DNA of 64,000 nucleotides, taken from the NCBI RefSeq assembly GCF_002803085.1, contig NZ_NNBJ01000004.1, positions 209,861 through 273,860 of the forward strand, in the 5' to 3' direction. Position 1 is the first letter of the stretch. Every line of letters starts with the position of its first letter. Made by a program: the position numbers and the translations under genes. Below are positions 7,551-16,275 of this stretch, in pieces. The notes beneath the pieces were generated by a model that was not told the origin of the DNA, searched no databases, and was given only the letters and a program-made list of their open reading frames with translations. This DNA is from Streptomyces sp. CB01201 (GTDB lineage Bacteria; Actinomycetota; Actinomycetes; Streptomycetales; Streptomycetaceae).

Positions 7551-7961
7551 ATGCGGGTGATCGGCGTGATCGACACCTCGGGCGAGTGCGCCGAGTGGAC
7601 CTTCCCTGCTGAACCAGGGGCCGTACGAACCGCCAGGCACGCCGTCCGGGACGCCCTGCGCGGCTGGGACCTCGACCACGGGACCGTGGACGTGGCGGTC
7701 CTCCTGGTCAGCGAGCTGGTGACCAACTCCCTGCGGTACGCCGAAGGGCCCATCGGCGTACGGCTCGACCGCCTCGACAGCACCACCCTGTTGGTGGAGG
7801 TGTCCGACCCGCTGCCCGATCCGCCCGTCGAACGCAGCGCCGGAATCGACGACGAAGGGGGCCGGGGCATACAGCTCGTGGCCTGTTCCGCCCGGCGCTG
7901 GGGGACCCGTCGTGGCAGAACGGGCAAGACCGTGTGGTTCGAGCTGGCTCTGCATGGTTAG
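7551..7961 (+). CDS. stand-alone anti-sigma-factor-like ATPase (HATPase_c, RsbW/SpoIIAB type)
   Basis: 136 residues forming one GHKL ATP-binding domain: LLVSELVTNSLRYA (N box, about residues 45-58), EVSDPLPDPP (G1-like), DDEGGRGIQLV (G2) and GKTVWFELAL at the end. Such proteins phosphorylate anti-anti-sigma (STAS) partners or otherwise act as switch kinases in Streptomyces; dozens exist per genome and most targets are unknown. No STAS or sigma gene is next to it, but the PP2C phosphatase gene 167 bp downstream has the same ATPase domain at its C-terminus, which suggests a shared pathway. The ribosome site is weak; an in-frame GTG (7557) is an alternative start. Confidence 0.85.
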   Translation: MRVIGVIDTSGECAEWTFPAEPGAVRTARHAVRDALRGWDLDHGTVDVAVLLVSELVTNSLRYAEGPIGVRLDRLDSTTLLVEVSDPLPDPPVERSAGIDDEGGRGIQLVACSARRWGTRRGRTGKTVWFELALHG

Positions 7962-8127
7962 AAGGAGGGAGGGACGGACGATCACAAGCCCGTAACGGGA
8001 CCGGTCGACAACGGCTGGAAAAGAACGAGACCGGGATGTGATCGTGAACGCCGTGTCGGCTGGGGCCGTAGTGCTGAATACTGCGGTCAAGGCCGGTCCG
8101 GTGCGGTGAGCTGGAGGGGACGGTCGC

Positions 8128-10671
8128 GTGAGCGAGATACCTGAGACGGCTGGCGATGTCGTGTGGCAGAGCAGTCCGCCTGGCTCGATCTATGACTACA
8201 TCCGCGTCGCCTCGTTCTCGATCGGCCCGGACGGACTGATCGAGCAGTGGAGCCTGCGGGCCGAGGAGCAGTTCGGCCTGGCCGCGGCCGCCGTGATCGG
8301 CCGCGATCCCGTCGAGGCGTTCATGCCCCCCGAGCTGCGCCCGCGCGGCCACGGCCGGGTCGCGGAGATCCTGGACGGCAAGGAGTGGACCGGCGTCGTC
8401 CCGTTCCGCGTGCCGTCGCCCGACGGCGGTGAACGCGCCCAGGGGCTGGCCGAGCTCTACGTCATGCCGAGCCGCACGGCCGCCGACGAACGCGCGGCCC
8501 TCTGTATCGTCGTGGACGTACGCGCTCTGCGCGGCATCGAGACCGACCTCGCCGCGTCGCAGGCCATTTTTGGTCAATCTCCCTATGGCTTCCTGCTGTT
8601 CGGTACGGATCTCACGGTGCTGCGCGCCAACCGCCGCTTCGCCACCGTCTTCGGCGGCGACCCCGACGAGCACCGCGGCCACACCGTCCACGACTACCTC
8701 GGCCGCGCCGAGGCCGACCGGATGTCGGCGGCGCTGCAACGGGTCCTGGAGACCGGGGAGTCCGTCACCGACCTCCAGATAGTCGGCTCGGCCCCCGGCG
8801 GCTCCGACCGCAGGCACTGGTCGATCAACCTCTACCGCGTGCACAGCGGCACCGGCCGCCCGATCGGCGTCGCCGGGCTGGGCATCGATGTGACCCGGCG
8901 TCACAACGCCGCCCGCGAGGCCGCCGACGCCCGCCGCAACCTCGCCCTCCTGAACGAGGCGGGTGCCCGCATGGGCAACTCCCTCGACCTGGAGACCACC
9001 GCCCGCGAACTCCTCGACATCACCGTCCCCGGCTTCTGCGACCTGGCCTCGGTCGACCTCTACCAGGCCCTGCTCGCCGGCGACGACCCCGCCACCGGAT
9101 CCTCCGACGGGCGCGGCGAACTGCGCCGGGTCGCCTTCGCGAGCGCGGTGTCGGACGGCCCGCTGGCCGGCGGCGAGGGCGAAGGGGAGGTCGGCGTGGG
9201 CGATCTGCACCGCTACCGCTTCCACTCCCCGTACGCGAGCGCCCTGCGCACCGCACGCGTGCACACCGTGCGCGGCGCCGACGGCGGCCTGGTGCACACC
9301 ACCCTCGCCGTGCCGATGGTGGCCCACGACACGGTCGTCGGCCTGGTGCAGTTCGCCCGCGCCAAGGGCAGCGAGCCGTTCGGCGAGCGCGACCGGGCGC
9401 TGGCCACCGAGCTCGCCTCGCGCGCCGCGGTCTGCATCGACAACGCCCGCCTCTACCGCAGGGAGCACGAGCGCGCGCTGATCCTCCAGCGCTCCCTGCT
9501 GCCGCCCGGCGACCCGGAGGCCGCCGGGCTCGACATCGCCTGCCGCTATCTGCCCGGCAGCGCCGAGTCCGAGGTCGGCGGGGACTGGTTCGACGTGATC
9601 GAACTGCCCGGACACCGCACCGCGCTCGTCATCGGCGACGTGATGGGGCGCGGCCTGCGCGCCGCCGTCGCCATGGGTGAACTGCGCACCGCGGTAAGGA
9701 CGTTGGCGCTGCTCGACCTGGAGCCCGCCGAAGTCCTCTCGCACCTCGACGAGATCGCCCGGGGCCTCGGCGCCCCCGGCGGCAGCCAGCAGGCCTCCCG
9801 CGTCGCCCACAAGTCCCGCGACGCAGACCTCGGCGAGGTGTACCTGGCGACGTGTGTGTACGCGGTCTACGACCCGGTCACCCGCCGCTGTACGTTCGCC
9901 AACGCCGGGCACCTGCCGCCCGTCCTGGTCGAGCCGGGCGACGACCCGGGGGAGCCCGCGATGCTGCTCGACGTGCCGCCGGGGCTGCCGCTCGGCGTCG
10001 GCGGGGAGCCCTTCGAGGAGGTCGAGGTCGATCTGCCCGAGGGCGCGCTGCTCGCCCTCTACACCGACGGACTCGTCGAATCCCGCGACCACCCCCTCGA
10101 CGAGGGCCTCAACGCCTTCCGCAAGACCCTCACCGACCCGGACCGCCCGCTTGAGGACGTGTGCGACCAGGTCCTCGGCTCGCTCGACACCCGGCACGGC
10201 GAGGACGACATCGCGCTCCTGCTCGCCCGCATCCAGGGCCTGCCCTCGGACGCGGTCGGCGACTGGCGGCTGCCGCGCGAGCCCCGCTCGGTGGGCCGGG
10301 CCCGTGAGCTCGCCCGCACCCAGCTGCTCGCCTGGGACCTCGAAGGCCTGGTCGACACGACCGAACTCCTGGTCAGCGAGCTCGTCACCAACGCGCTGCG
10401 CTATGGCGACGGCGAGATACGGCTGCGCCTGCTGCGCGACCGCACGCTGGTGTGCGAGGTGTGGGACGCGGGCCTGGTCCAGCCCCGGCGCCGCCGCGCC
10501 CGCGACACGGACGAGGGCGGCCGCGGCCTCCAGTTGGTCGGACTGCTCAGCGCGGCCTGGGGGGCGCGCCGCACCCCGCGCGGCAAGACGGTCTGGTTCG
10601 AACTGGCCCTGCCGGACGGTGAGTCGGGCCCGACTGAGCTGACGGAGGAACAACTCCTCAGCATGTTCTGA
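8128..10671 (+). CDS. PAS-PAS-GAF-SpoIIE phosphatase with C-terminal HATPase domain
   Basis: 847 residues, GTG start with GGAGGGGA upstream. Order of parts: PAS domain (about 15-120), a second PAS (about 145-265), GAF (about 275-445, ending RAAVCIDNARLYRREHER), SpoIIE/PP2C phosphatase (about 455-690: GGDWFDVIEL near 484, VIGDVMGRG, NAGHLPP, LYTDGLVESRD near 645, GEDDIALLLAR), then a GHKL ATPase (about 700-835: LLVSELVTNALRYG, DEGGRGLQLV, GKTVWFEL). The aspartates of GGDWFD, GDVMG and EDDIA are the manganese ligands of PP2C enzymes. It therefore joins a sensor, a phosphatase acting on phospho-STAS proteins and a switch-kinase-like domain in one cytoplasmic protein. No membrane segments are seen. 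Confidence 0.9.
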   Translation: MSEIPETAGDVVWQSSPPGSIYDYIRVASFSIGPDGLIEQWSLRAEEQFGLAAAAVIGRDPVEAFMPPELRPRGHGRVAEILDGKEWTGVVPFRVPSPDGGERAQGLAELYVMPSRTAADERAALCIVVDVRALRGIETDLAASQAIFGQSPYGFLLFGTDLTVLRANRRFATVFGGDPDEHRGHTVHDYLGRAEADRMSAALQRVLETGESVTDLQIVGSAPGGSDRRHWSINLYRVHSGTGRPIGVAGLGIDVTRRHNAAREAADARRNLALLNEAGARMGNSLDLETTARELLDITVPGFCDLASVDLYQALLAGDDPATGSSDGRGELRRVAFASAVSDGPLAGGEGEGEVGVGDLHRYRFHSPYASALRTARVHTVRGADGGLVHTTLAVPMVAHDTVVGLVQFARAKGSEPFGERDRALATELASRAAVCIDNARLYRREHERALILQRSLLPPGDPEAAGLDIACRYLPGSAESEVGGDWFDVIELPGHRTALVIGDVMGRGLRAAVAMGELRTAVRTLALLDLEPAEVLSHLDEIARGLGAPGGSQQASRVAHKSRDADLGEVYLATCVYAVYDPVTRRCTFANAGHLPPVLVEPGDDPGEPAMLLDVPPGLPLGVGGEPFEEVEVDLPEGALLALYTDGLVESRDHPLDEGLNAFRKTLTDPDRPLEDVCDQVLGSLDTRHGEDDIALLLARIQGLPSDAVGDWRLPREPRSVGRARELARTQLLAWDLEGLVDTTELLVSELVTNALRYGDGEIRLRLLRDRTLVCEVWDAGLVQPRRRRARDTDEGGRGLQLVGLLSAAWGARRTPRGKTVWFELALPDGESGPTELTEEQLLSMF

Positions 10672-10699
10672 ACCAGCCGTGCCGTGCGCACGTCCTGAG

Positions 10700-10888
10700 C
10701 TAGCCGTGCTGGTGCGGTCCGTGCGGTCCGTGCGGTCCGTGCGGTCCGTGCGGTCTCGCCGTCCCGGCCGGTGTGGTGCGGGTGTGGGTCCGCCGCTTGC
10801 GCTTGAGGTACGCGTACGCGGCCGATGCGCCGGCCACTACGACCACGGCCACCGGCAGCACCAGGTCGACGGTCGAAGCGGGCTGCAT
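10700..10888 (-). CDS. small single-pass membrane protein with His-Gly-Pro tail
   Basis: 62 residues from ATG 10888 (GTG 10891 directly before it is an alternative). Residues 5-28 are one membrane helix (TVDLVLPVAVVVVAGASAAY), followed by the basic patch LKRKRR and a tail that ends in four PHG units and PHQHG. The tail is encoded by a 9-bp tandem repeat. I do not know its function. The His-rich tail could bind metal, but composition alone does not show that. It converges on the phosphatase gene and diverges from the GH18-like gene. Confidence 0.55.
   Translation of the reverse strand: MQPASTVDLVLPVAVVVVAGASAAYAYLKRKRRTHTRTTPAGTARPHGPHGPHGPHGPHQHG
10712..10755. repeat. 9-bp tandem repeat, five copies
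   Basis: GTGCGGTCC is repeated head to tail at 10712, 10721, 10730, 10739 and (one base short) 10748. Because the unit is nine bases, changes in copy number keep the frame of the minus-strand gene and would lengthen or shorten its His-Gly-Pro tail. Confidence 0.85.
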
Positions 10889-11025
10889 CACGCTTCGAGC
10901 GTATGGCTGAAACAGGCCACCGGCGACCGGAACGTACCCCTCTGGTTCATCTTGCCGACGCGGTGCCCCTGCGCGGGGCGCAGCTAGGGTGGGCAGTTCG
11001 GCACCGGAGGGGGAGGGGCACGGAA

Positions 11026-12060
11026 ATGGCTGGGATACGTACCTGGTGGCACGGCCGCGGAGGGCGCTGGACACGCCGCACCCTGCTGGTCGCCGCGCTG
11101 GTCGTCGTGGTGCTGACAGCCGCCGCGGGGACGGCCCTGCGGGCCCAGTACGCCGGTGTCCCGGGCGACGGCACCAGGACCCGGGGCCAGGACGCGTACT
11201 GGCTGGGGCACGCCTGGGTCGACGGCCGCAAGGGCGACAAGGACCTCGACGCCTTCGCGGCGAAGGTGCGCGGCAGCGGGATCAGGGACCTCTTCGTGCA
11301 CACCGGGCCGCTCGACCACGACGGCACCCTGCCCGCCGCCCGCTACCCCAGGGCCGCCTGGCTGGTCGAGGGCGTGCACCGCAGGCTGCCGAACGTGCGG
11401 GTGCAGGCATGGCTGGGCGACGAGCTGGCGAGCGAGGGCCCCGTCGGGCTGCGGCTCGACAACGAAGCGACCCGTGCCTCGGTCGTCGCCAGCGCCCGCC
11501 AAGTGCTCGACCGGGCCCGCTTCGACGGCGTCCACTTCGATCTGGAGCCGCTGCCCTCGGGCGACCGGAACTACCTCGCGCTGCTCGACTCGCTGCACGC
11601 CCTCACGCGGGCGCGCGGCGCCCTGCTCTCCGTGGCCGCGCACCAGATAGACCCGCTGCCCGCCCTGCACACGGCCGCCGACGGCCTCACCGGACACGGC
11701 AAGTGGTGGGCGCAGGCCTACTTCGGCCAGGTGGCCCGCAGGGTCGACCAGATCGCCGTGATGTCGTACGACACGGCCATGCCCGTGCAGAGCCTGTACG
11801 GCGGCTATGTCGCCCGGCAGACCGCCCTCGCCCTTCAAGTCACCCCGAAGCAGACCGACTTGCTGATGGGGCTGCCGTTCTACAACGACGAGACCCTGAC
11901 CCACCACGGCTCCGCCGAGACCGTGGAGGCGGCCGTGCGAGGGGCCCGACTCGGACTGGCCCGCACCGACCGCCACCGCCAGAACTTCGGACTCGCCCTG
12001 TACGTCGACTTCGCGGAGCGCCCGGGAGACTGGTCCGCCTACCGCAGGGGCTGGAGTTGA
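11026..12060 (+). CDS. membrane-anchored or secreted GH18-like glycoside hydrolase
   Basis: 344 residues, ATG 11026 after a GGAGGGGGAGGGG stretch. Residues 15-38 are a signal or anchor helix (RRTLLVAALVVVVLTAAAG). The rest fits a TIM barrel: a DGVHFDLEP segment with Glu174 corresponds to the DGxDxDxE motif of GH18 chitinase-like enzymes, but the second position aspartate is replaced by His, and MSYDTA is the usual barrel-strand MxYD signature. GH18-like proteins with altered motifs may be hydrolases or binding proteins, so activity on chitin or peptidoglycan is not certain. A TAGGGT -10-like box lies at 10985-10990. Confidence 0.75.
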   Translation: MAGIRTWWHGRGGRWTRRTLLVAALVVVVLTAAAGTALRAQYAGVPGDGTRTRGQDAYWLGHAWVDGRKGDKDLDAFAAKVRGSGIRDLFVHTGPLDHDGTLPAARYPRAAWLVEGVHRRLPNVRVQAWLGDELASEGPVGLRLDNEATRASVVASARQVLDRARFDGVHFDLEPLPSGDRNYLALLDSLHALTRARGALLSVAAHQIDPLPALHTAADGLTGHGKWWAQAYFGQVARRVDQIAVMSYDTAMPVQSLYGGYVARQTALALQVTPKQTDLLMGLPFYNDETLTHHGSAETVEAAVRGARLGLARTDRHRQNFGLALYVDFAERPGDWSAYRRGWS

Positions 12061-12067
12061 TGAAGCG

Positions 12068-12838
12068 TCAGGAGTTGCGCCGGCGAATCTTGTTGCCCAG
12101 CCAGACCAGCGGGTCGTACGTGCGGTCCACCGCCCGCTCCTTCAGCGGGATCAGCGCATTGTCGGTGATCTTGATGTGTTCGGGGCACACCTCGGTGCAG
12201 CACTTGGTGATGTTGCAGTAGCCGAGCCCGTGCTCGTCCTGCGCGGTCCGCTTGCGGTCGAGGCCGGTCTCGGCGGCGGCGTCCAGCGGATGCATGTCGA
12301 GTTCGGCGACCCGCATCAGGAAGCGCGGGCCCGCGAAGGCCGCCTTGTTCTCCTCGTGGTCCCGCACCACATGGCAGGTGTCCTGGCACAGGAAGCACTC
12401 GATGCACTTGCGGAACTCCTGCGAGCGCTCCACGTCGAGCTGCTGCATCCGGTACTCGCCGGGCGCCACGCCCTGGGGCGGCACGAACGCCGGGACCTCC
12501 CGCGCCTTGGCGTAGTTGAACGACACGTCCGTCACGAGGTCCCGCACGACGGGGAACGCCCGCAAGGGAGTCACCGTGATGACGTCGGACGGCTCGAACA
12601 CCGACATCCGCGTCATGCACATCAGGCGCGGGCGGCCGTTGACCTCCGCACTGCACGAACCGCACTTGCCCGCCTTGCAGTTCCAGCGCACCGCGAGGTC
12701 GGGGGCCTGGGTCGCCTGGAGGCGGTGGATGATGTCGAGGACCACCTCGCCGTCGTTCACCTCGACCGTGAAATTGGTGAGTTCACCGCCGCCGGTGTCG
12801 CCCCGCCAGACCCGGAAGCTCGCATCGTACGTACTCAA
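12068..12838 (-). CDS. sdhB: succinate dehydrogenase / fumarate reductase iron-sulfur subunit
   Basis: 256 residues. Cys54, 59, 62 and 74 (CKAGKCGSC...MC) would hold the [2Fe-2S] cluster; Cys145, 148, 151 and 155 (CIECFLCQDTC) and Cys208/214/218 region (CNITKCCTEVC) would hold the [4Fe-4S] and [3Fe-4S] clusters. It passes electrons from SdhA flavin to quinone. The start is TTG 12838, which overlaps the sdhA stop (TTGA); GAGGAG at the end of sdhA serves as ribosome site, implying translational coupling. It is the last gene of the minus-strand operon and ends 7 bp from the convergent GH18-like gene. Confidence 0.93.
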   Translation of the reverse strand: MSTYDASFRVWRGDTGGGELTNFTVEVNDGEVVLDIIHRLQATQAPDLAVRWNCKAGKCGSCSAEVNGRPRLMCMTRMSVFEPSDVITVTPLRAFPVVRDLVTDVSFNYAKAREVPAFVPPQGVAPGEYRMQQLDVERSQEFRKCIECFLCQDTCHVVRDHEENKAAFAGPRFLMRVAELDMHPLDAAAETGLDRKRTAQDEHGLGYCNITKCCTEVCPEHIKITDNALIPLKERAVDRTYDPLVWLGNKIRRRNS

Positions 12839-14787
12839 CTCTTCAGCTCCTCTTCGGCGAGGTACTTGACCAGCTCCTCCTTCTCGAAGAGGGAGAGCAG
12901 ATCCGCCCGGATGGGGTCGCTCTCCTCGCGCTCCAGCCGGATCTGGCCGCGCTCCGATTCGGACGGCGCCAGGCCCTCGGTGGGGTCGGCGAGATGGCAC
13001 AGGAGGTTCACCCGGCGCCAGGCGCGGTCCATGCCGGGCCAGTCCTCGCGGGTGTGGCCGCCGCGGCTCTCGGTGCGCTCCAGGGCGGCCCGCGCCACGC
13101 ACTCGCTCACCAGGAGCATGTTGCGCAGATCGAGCGCGAGGTGCCAGCCCGGGTTGAACTGGCGGTGCCCCTCGACCCCGGCCCGCCGGGCCCGCGCGCG
13201 CAGTTCGGCGAGCTTGCGCAGCGCCTGGTGCATCTCGCCCTCCCGGCGGATGATGCCGACCAGGTCGTTCATCGCCTGCTGGAGCTCCTGGTGCAGGGTG
13301 TACGGGTTCTCGACGGGCGAGCCGTCCTCGGGAGCCTCGGCGCTGAAGGGGCGCAGCGCCTCCGCGGCCGCCGCGTCGATCTGGATCTCGTCCACGGCCG
13401 GGCGGCCGGCGAGCGAGGCCGCGTACTCGGCGGCGTGCAGCCCGGCCCGCCGGCCGAACACCAGGAGGTCGGAGAGCGAGTTGCCGCCGAGCCGGTTGGA
13501 GCCGTGCATGCCGCCGGCCACCTCACCGGCCGCGAACAGGCCCGGCACCCCGCGGGCCGCCGCGGTGTCGGACTCGACCGCGATCCCGCCCATCACGTAG
13601 TGGCAGGTGGGCCCGACCTCCATCGCCTCGGCCGTGATGTCGACGTCCGCCAGCTCCTTGAACTGGTGGTACATCGACGGCAGCCGGCGCCGGATCACCT
13701 CGGCCGGCATGCGCGTCGAGACGTCCAGGAAGACGCCCCCGTGCGGGCTGCCCCGGCCCGCCTTCACCTCGGCGTTGATGGCGCGGGCGACCTCGTCGCG
13801 GGGGAGCAGCTCGGGCGGGCGGCGGTTGTGGTCTGGGTCCTCGTACCAGCGGTCGCCCTCCTCCTCGGACTCCGCGTACTTCTCCTTGAAGACGTCCGGC
13901 ACGTAGTCGAACATGAACCGCTTGCCCTCGGAGTTGCGGAGCACTCCGCCGTCGCCGCGCACCGACTCGGTGACCAGGATGCCCTTGACCGACGGCGGCC
14001 AGACCATGCCGGTGGGGTGGAACTGCACGAACTCCATGTTGAGCAGCGGCGCCCCGGCGAGCAGGGCGAGCGCATGGCCGTCGCCGGTGTACTCCCACGA
14101 GTTGGAGGTCACCTTGAAGGACTTGCCGATACCGCCGGTGGCGAGCACGACCGCGGGCGCCTCCAGGACGAAGAACCGCCCGCTCTCGCGCTCGTAGCAG
14201 AACGCGCCGGAGACCCGGCCGCCCGAGGCGTCGGCGCTGTCGGACGCATCCTTCAACACCCGTGTGACGGTGCACTCCTGAAAGACCTTCAGGCGTGCTT
14301 CGTAGTCCCCGAACTCCTTCTTGTCCTCCTGCTGGAGGCTCACGATCTTCTGCTGGAGGGTGCGGATGAGTTCAAGGCCGGTACGGTCGCCGACGTGCGC
14401 GAGGCGCGGGTACTCGTGGCCCCCGAAGTTGCGCTGCGAGATGCGGCCGTCGGGGGTGCGGTCGAACAGGGCGCCCCAGGTCTCCAACTCCCAGACGCGA
14501 TCGGGTGCTTCGCGCGCGTGCAGCTCCGCCATGCGCCACTGGTTGAGGAATTTGCCGCCGCGCAGGGTGTCCCGGAAGTGGACCTGCCAGTTGTCCCCGG
14601 AGTTGACGTTGCCCATGGAGGCGGCGATGCCGCCCTCGGCCATCACGGTGTGCGCCTTGCCGAACAGGGACTTGCAGATCACTGCCGTACGGGCGCCCCG
14701 CTCGCGCGCCTCGATCGCGGCCCGCAGGCCGGCGCCGCCCGCGCCCACCACGACGACGTCCCACTGCTGCCGTTCCAGCTGAGTCAT
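12835..14787 (-). CDS. sdhA: succinate dehydrogenase / fumarate reductase flavoprotein subunit
   Basis: 650 residues. The N-terminal FAD-binding motif is VVVVGAGGAGLRAAIEA; His46 in KAHTVMAEGG is the expected site of covalent FAD attachment. Other landmarks are FVQFHPTG, TESVRGDGG, YVMGGIAV and NRLGGNSLSD, all in the order found in SdhA/FrdA. It oxidises succinate to fumarate on the cytoplasmic side of the membrane. The length (650) and the linked single-gene five-helix cytochrome b resemble the menaquinone-linked type of complex II. Start ATG 14787. It sits 17 bp after the ancestral end of sdhC and overlaps sdhB by four bases. Confidence 0.95.
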   Translation of the reverse strand: MTQLERQQWDVVVVGAGGAGLRAAIEARERGARTAVICKSLFGKAHTVMAEGGIAASMGNVNSGDNWQVHFRDTLRGGKFLNQWRMAELHAREAPDRVWELETWGALFDRTPDGRISQRNFGGHEYPRLAHVGDRTGLELIRTLQQKIVSLQQEDKKEFGDYEARLKVFQECTVTRVLKDASDSADASGGRVSGAFCYERESGRFFVLEAPAVVLATGGIGKSFKVTSNSWEYTGDGHALALLAGAPLLNMEFVQFHPTGMVWPPSVKGILVTESVRGDGGVLRNSEGKRFMFDYVPDVFKEKYAESEEEGDRWYEDPDHNRRPPELLPRDEVARAINAEVKAGRGSPHGGVFLDVSTRMPAEVIRRRLPSMYHQFKELADVDITAEAMEVGPTCHYVMGGIAVESDTAAARGVPGLFAAGEVAGGMHGSNRLGGNSLSDLLVFGRRAGLHAAEYAASLAGRPAVDEIQIDAAAAEALRPFSAEAPEDGSPVENPYTLHQELQQAMNDLVGIIRREGEMHQALRKLAELRARARRAGVEGHRQFNPGWHLALDLRNMLLVSECVARAALERTESRGGHTREDWPGMDRAWRRVNLLCHLADPTEGLAPSESERGQIRLEREESDPIRADLLSLFEKEELVKYLAEEELKS

Positions 14788-14804
14788 TCAGGCTGCCTTC
14801 ATGT

Positions 14805-15639
14805 TTAGAAGAACCTCGGATCGTCGAACGCCCCGGTCGAGAGCAGATACACATAGAAGTCGGCGAGCGCCACGCTGATCAACGAGGCCCAGGCCAGCAG
14901 CATGTGACGCTCATTCAGCTTGCCGACCCAGCCCCAGAGCCGATAGCGCACCGGGTGCTTGGAGAAGTGCCGCAGCCGGCCGCCGATGATGTGCCGGCAG
15001 GAGTGGCAGGACAGGGTGTACGTCCAGATCAGCGCGATGTTGATCAGTCAGGAAGAGCAGGCTGCCGAGCCCCATGTGGCCCCACCGGTAGTGCTCGTCG
15101 CGGAACGAGAGCGCGGTGTCGTAGGTGAGGATTCCGGCGACCACGACCGCGAAGTAGAAGAAGTACCGGTGGACGTTCTGGAGGATGAGCGGGAAGCGGG
15201 TCTCGCCCGAGTACTTCCGGTGCGGCTCGGCCACCGCGCAGGCCGGGGGCGAGGCCCAGAAGCCCCGGTAGTACGCCTTGCGGTAGTAGTAGCAGGTCAG
15301 CCGGAAGCCGAGCGGGAAGATCAGGATGAGCAGCGCCGGGGACAGGCCCCACCAGCTGCCGAAGACGTCCGCGTTCGGGCCGTGCCGCATGGTCGCGCAG
15401 TTGTCGGCCAGACACGGCGAGTAGAACGGCGAGACGTAGGGCGCGTGGTAGTAGTCCGCGTTCGCGAACGCCCGCCAGGTCGAGTACACGACGAAGGCCA
15501 GCAGCCCCGCGGCGGTCACCGCCGGGGCGAGCCACCAGCGGTCGGTGCGCAGATGGCGGGGGCCGATCGCGGCGCGCGAGGCGTCATGGACGCCGGTGCC
15601 GTTCCCCGCCGGGGGAGAGGGTTCCGTGCCTGTGGCCAA
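14805..15639 (-). pseudogene. sdhC: succinate dehydrogenase cytochrome b subunit, frameshifted by a 4-bp duplication
   Basis: The intact protein would be 276 residues from TTG 15639 (GGAG seven bases upstream) to TAA 14805. The first part (TDRWWLAPAVTAAGLLAFVV, PLGFRLTCYYYRKAYYR, NVHRYFFYFAVVVAGILTYD) is a normal cytochrome b anchor of the single-polypeptide type. At 15044-15051 TCAG occurs twice in a row; on the coding strand CTGACTGA stands where one CTGA would give FLINIALIWTYTLSCHSC. As written, the frame shifts after LLFL and stops at 14911 with 242 residues, losing the segments SCHSCRHIIGG and NERHMLLAW with their histidines. Removing four bases restores the frame exactly (831 nt). It could be a real mutation or an assembly error. 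Confidence 0.85.
15044..15051 (-). other. 4-bp tandem duplication causing the sdhC frameshift
   Basis: TCAGTCAG on the plus strand. One TCAG unit is extra relative to the open frame that continues to the natural stop beside sdhA. Confidence 0.8.
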
Positions 15640-15657
15640 GAGTGGCTCCAGAGGAGG

Positions 15658-15954
15658 TCAGGGGGTGCGCCGGCCGCGGGACCGGGTGCTCCCGAGCCCT
15701 TCGTCGTCCGAATCGGTCCAGAGCGAGGTGTCGTACGGGGTGTCGGGGATGGTGACCAGGTCGGGCCGGGCCGCCGCCGCGCCGCTCGGCGCCGCCTCGC
15801 GGAGCAGGGCGAGGCTCTCGCGCAGATGGTCGGTGTCGGTCCGTACCCGCCGGATGTCCAGGCCGCTCCCGACCTGCTCCTCCAGCCGCCCGACACTTCG
15901 TACGAGGTCGTCGAGGCAGCGCTGAGCCGCCGTCAACTCGTCCTGCAGGGACAT
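15658..15954 (-). CDS. hypothetical helical protein preceding sdhC
   Basis: 98 residues from ATG 15954. The first 60 residues (SLQDELTAAQRCLDDLVRSV, then GRLEEQVGSGLDIRRVRTD) have heptad-like leucine spacing and should form a coiled coil; the tail is acidic then basic and probably disordered. No known domain. It is the first gene of the minus-strand sdh operon, 18 bp before the sdhC start, with the sdhC ribosome site overlapping the gap. Its location suggests co-expression with complex II, but no role can be read from the sequence. Confidence 0.65.
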   Translation of the reverse strand: MSLQDELTAAQRCLDDLVRSVGRLEEQVGSGLDIRRVRTDTDHLRESLALLREAAPSGAAAARPDLVTIPDTPYDTSLWTDSDDEGLGSTRSRGRRTP

Positions 15955-16275
15955 GACTTGCCTGCCTTTCGCCGGAGCGGGTGGCAATGTTCATGCGCCT
16001 GAGAGTGTCGCGCCTCACATGCGCGGTTGTGAAGGTGCGTGCACGGGGTTGTGGGGTTGCGGGTGCGGGGCGCGCCCGTTGTTCGGCCCGTGTTCGAGCC
16101 GGGCCGGTGCGGGGCGCCGGATTCGCGGGTGCGTTCGGCCGCACGGGTGGGGTTCGGGCCCCGCTGCGCCGTGTCGCCGCCCCGGTGGGGGGACCGTCCT
16201 CTTCAGTGACTGGGATAGGTGTGATCATCGCGAAATGGCATGAAGTCCCATAAATCTGACGAAGAGGTACAAGCC
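15955..16275. other. 321-bp divergent promoter region (sdh operon / LpqW-like gene)
   Basis: No gene. It must hold promoters for both directions. A TCACA-8-TGTGA everted dyad is present near 16016-16034, but the arrangement does not match Crp or Rex sites. I see no clear -35/-10 pair. Confidence 0.45.

Noticed and set aside
7708..10653. 981-codon open frame opposite the SpoIIE-type phosphatase gene
   Set aside because: Antisense shadow of a high-GC gene; the domain motifs lie on the plus strand.
16016..16034. TCACA-8-TGTGA dyad near the sdh operon, like a Crp or Rex site
   Set aside because: The half-sites face outward, while Rex and Crp sites have TGTGA first, so the arrangement is inverted.
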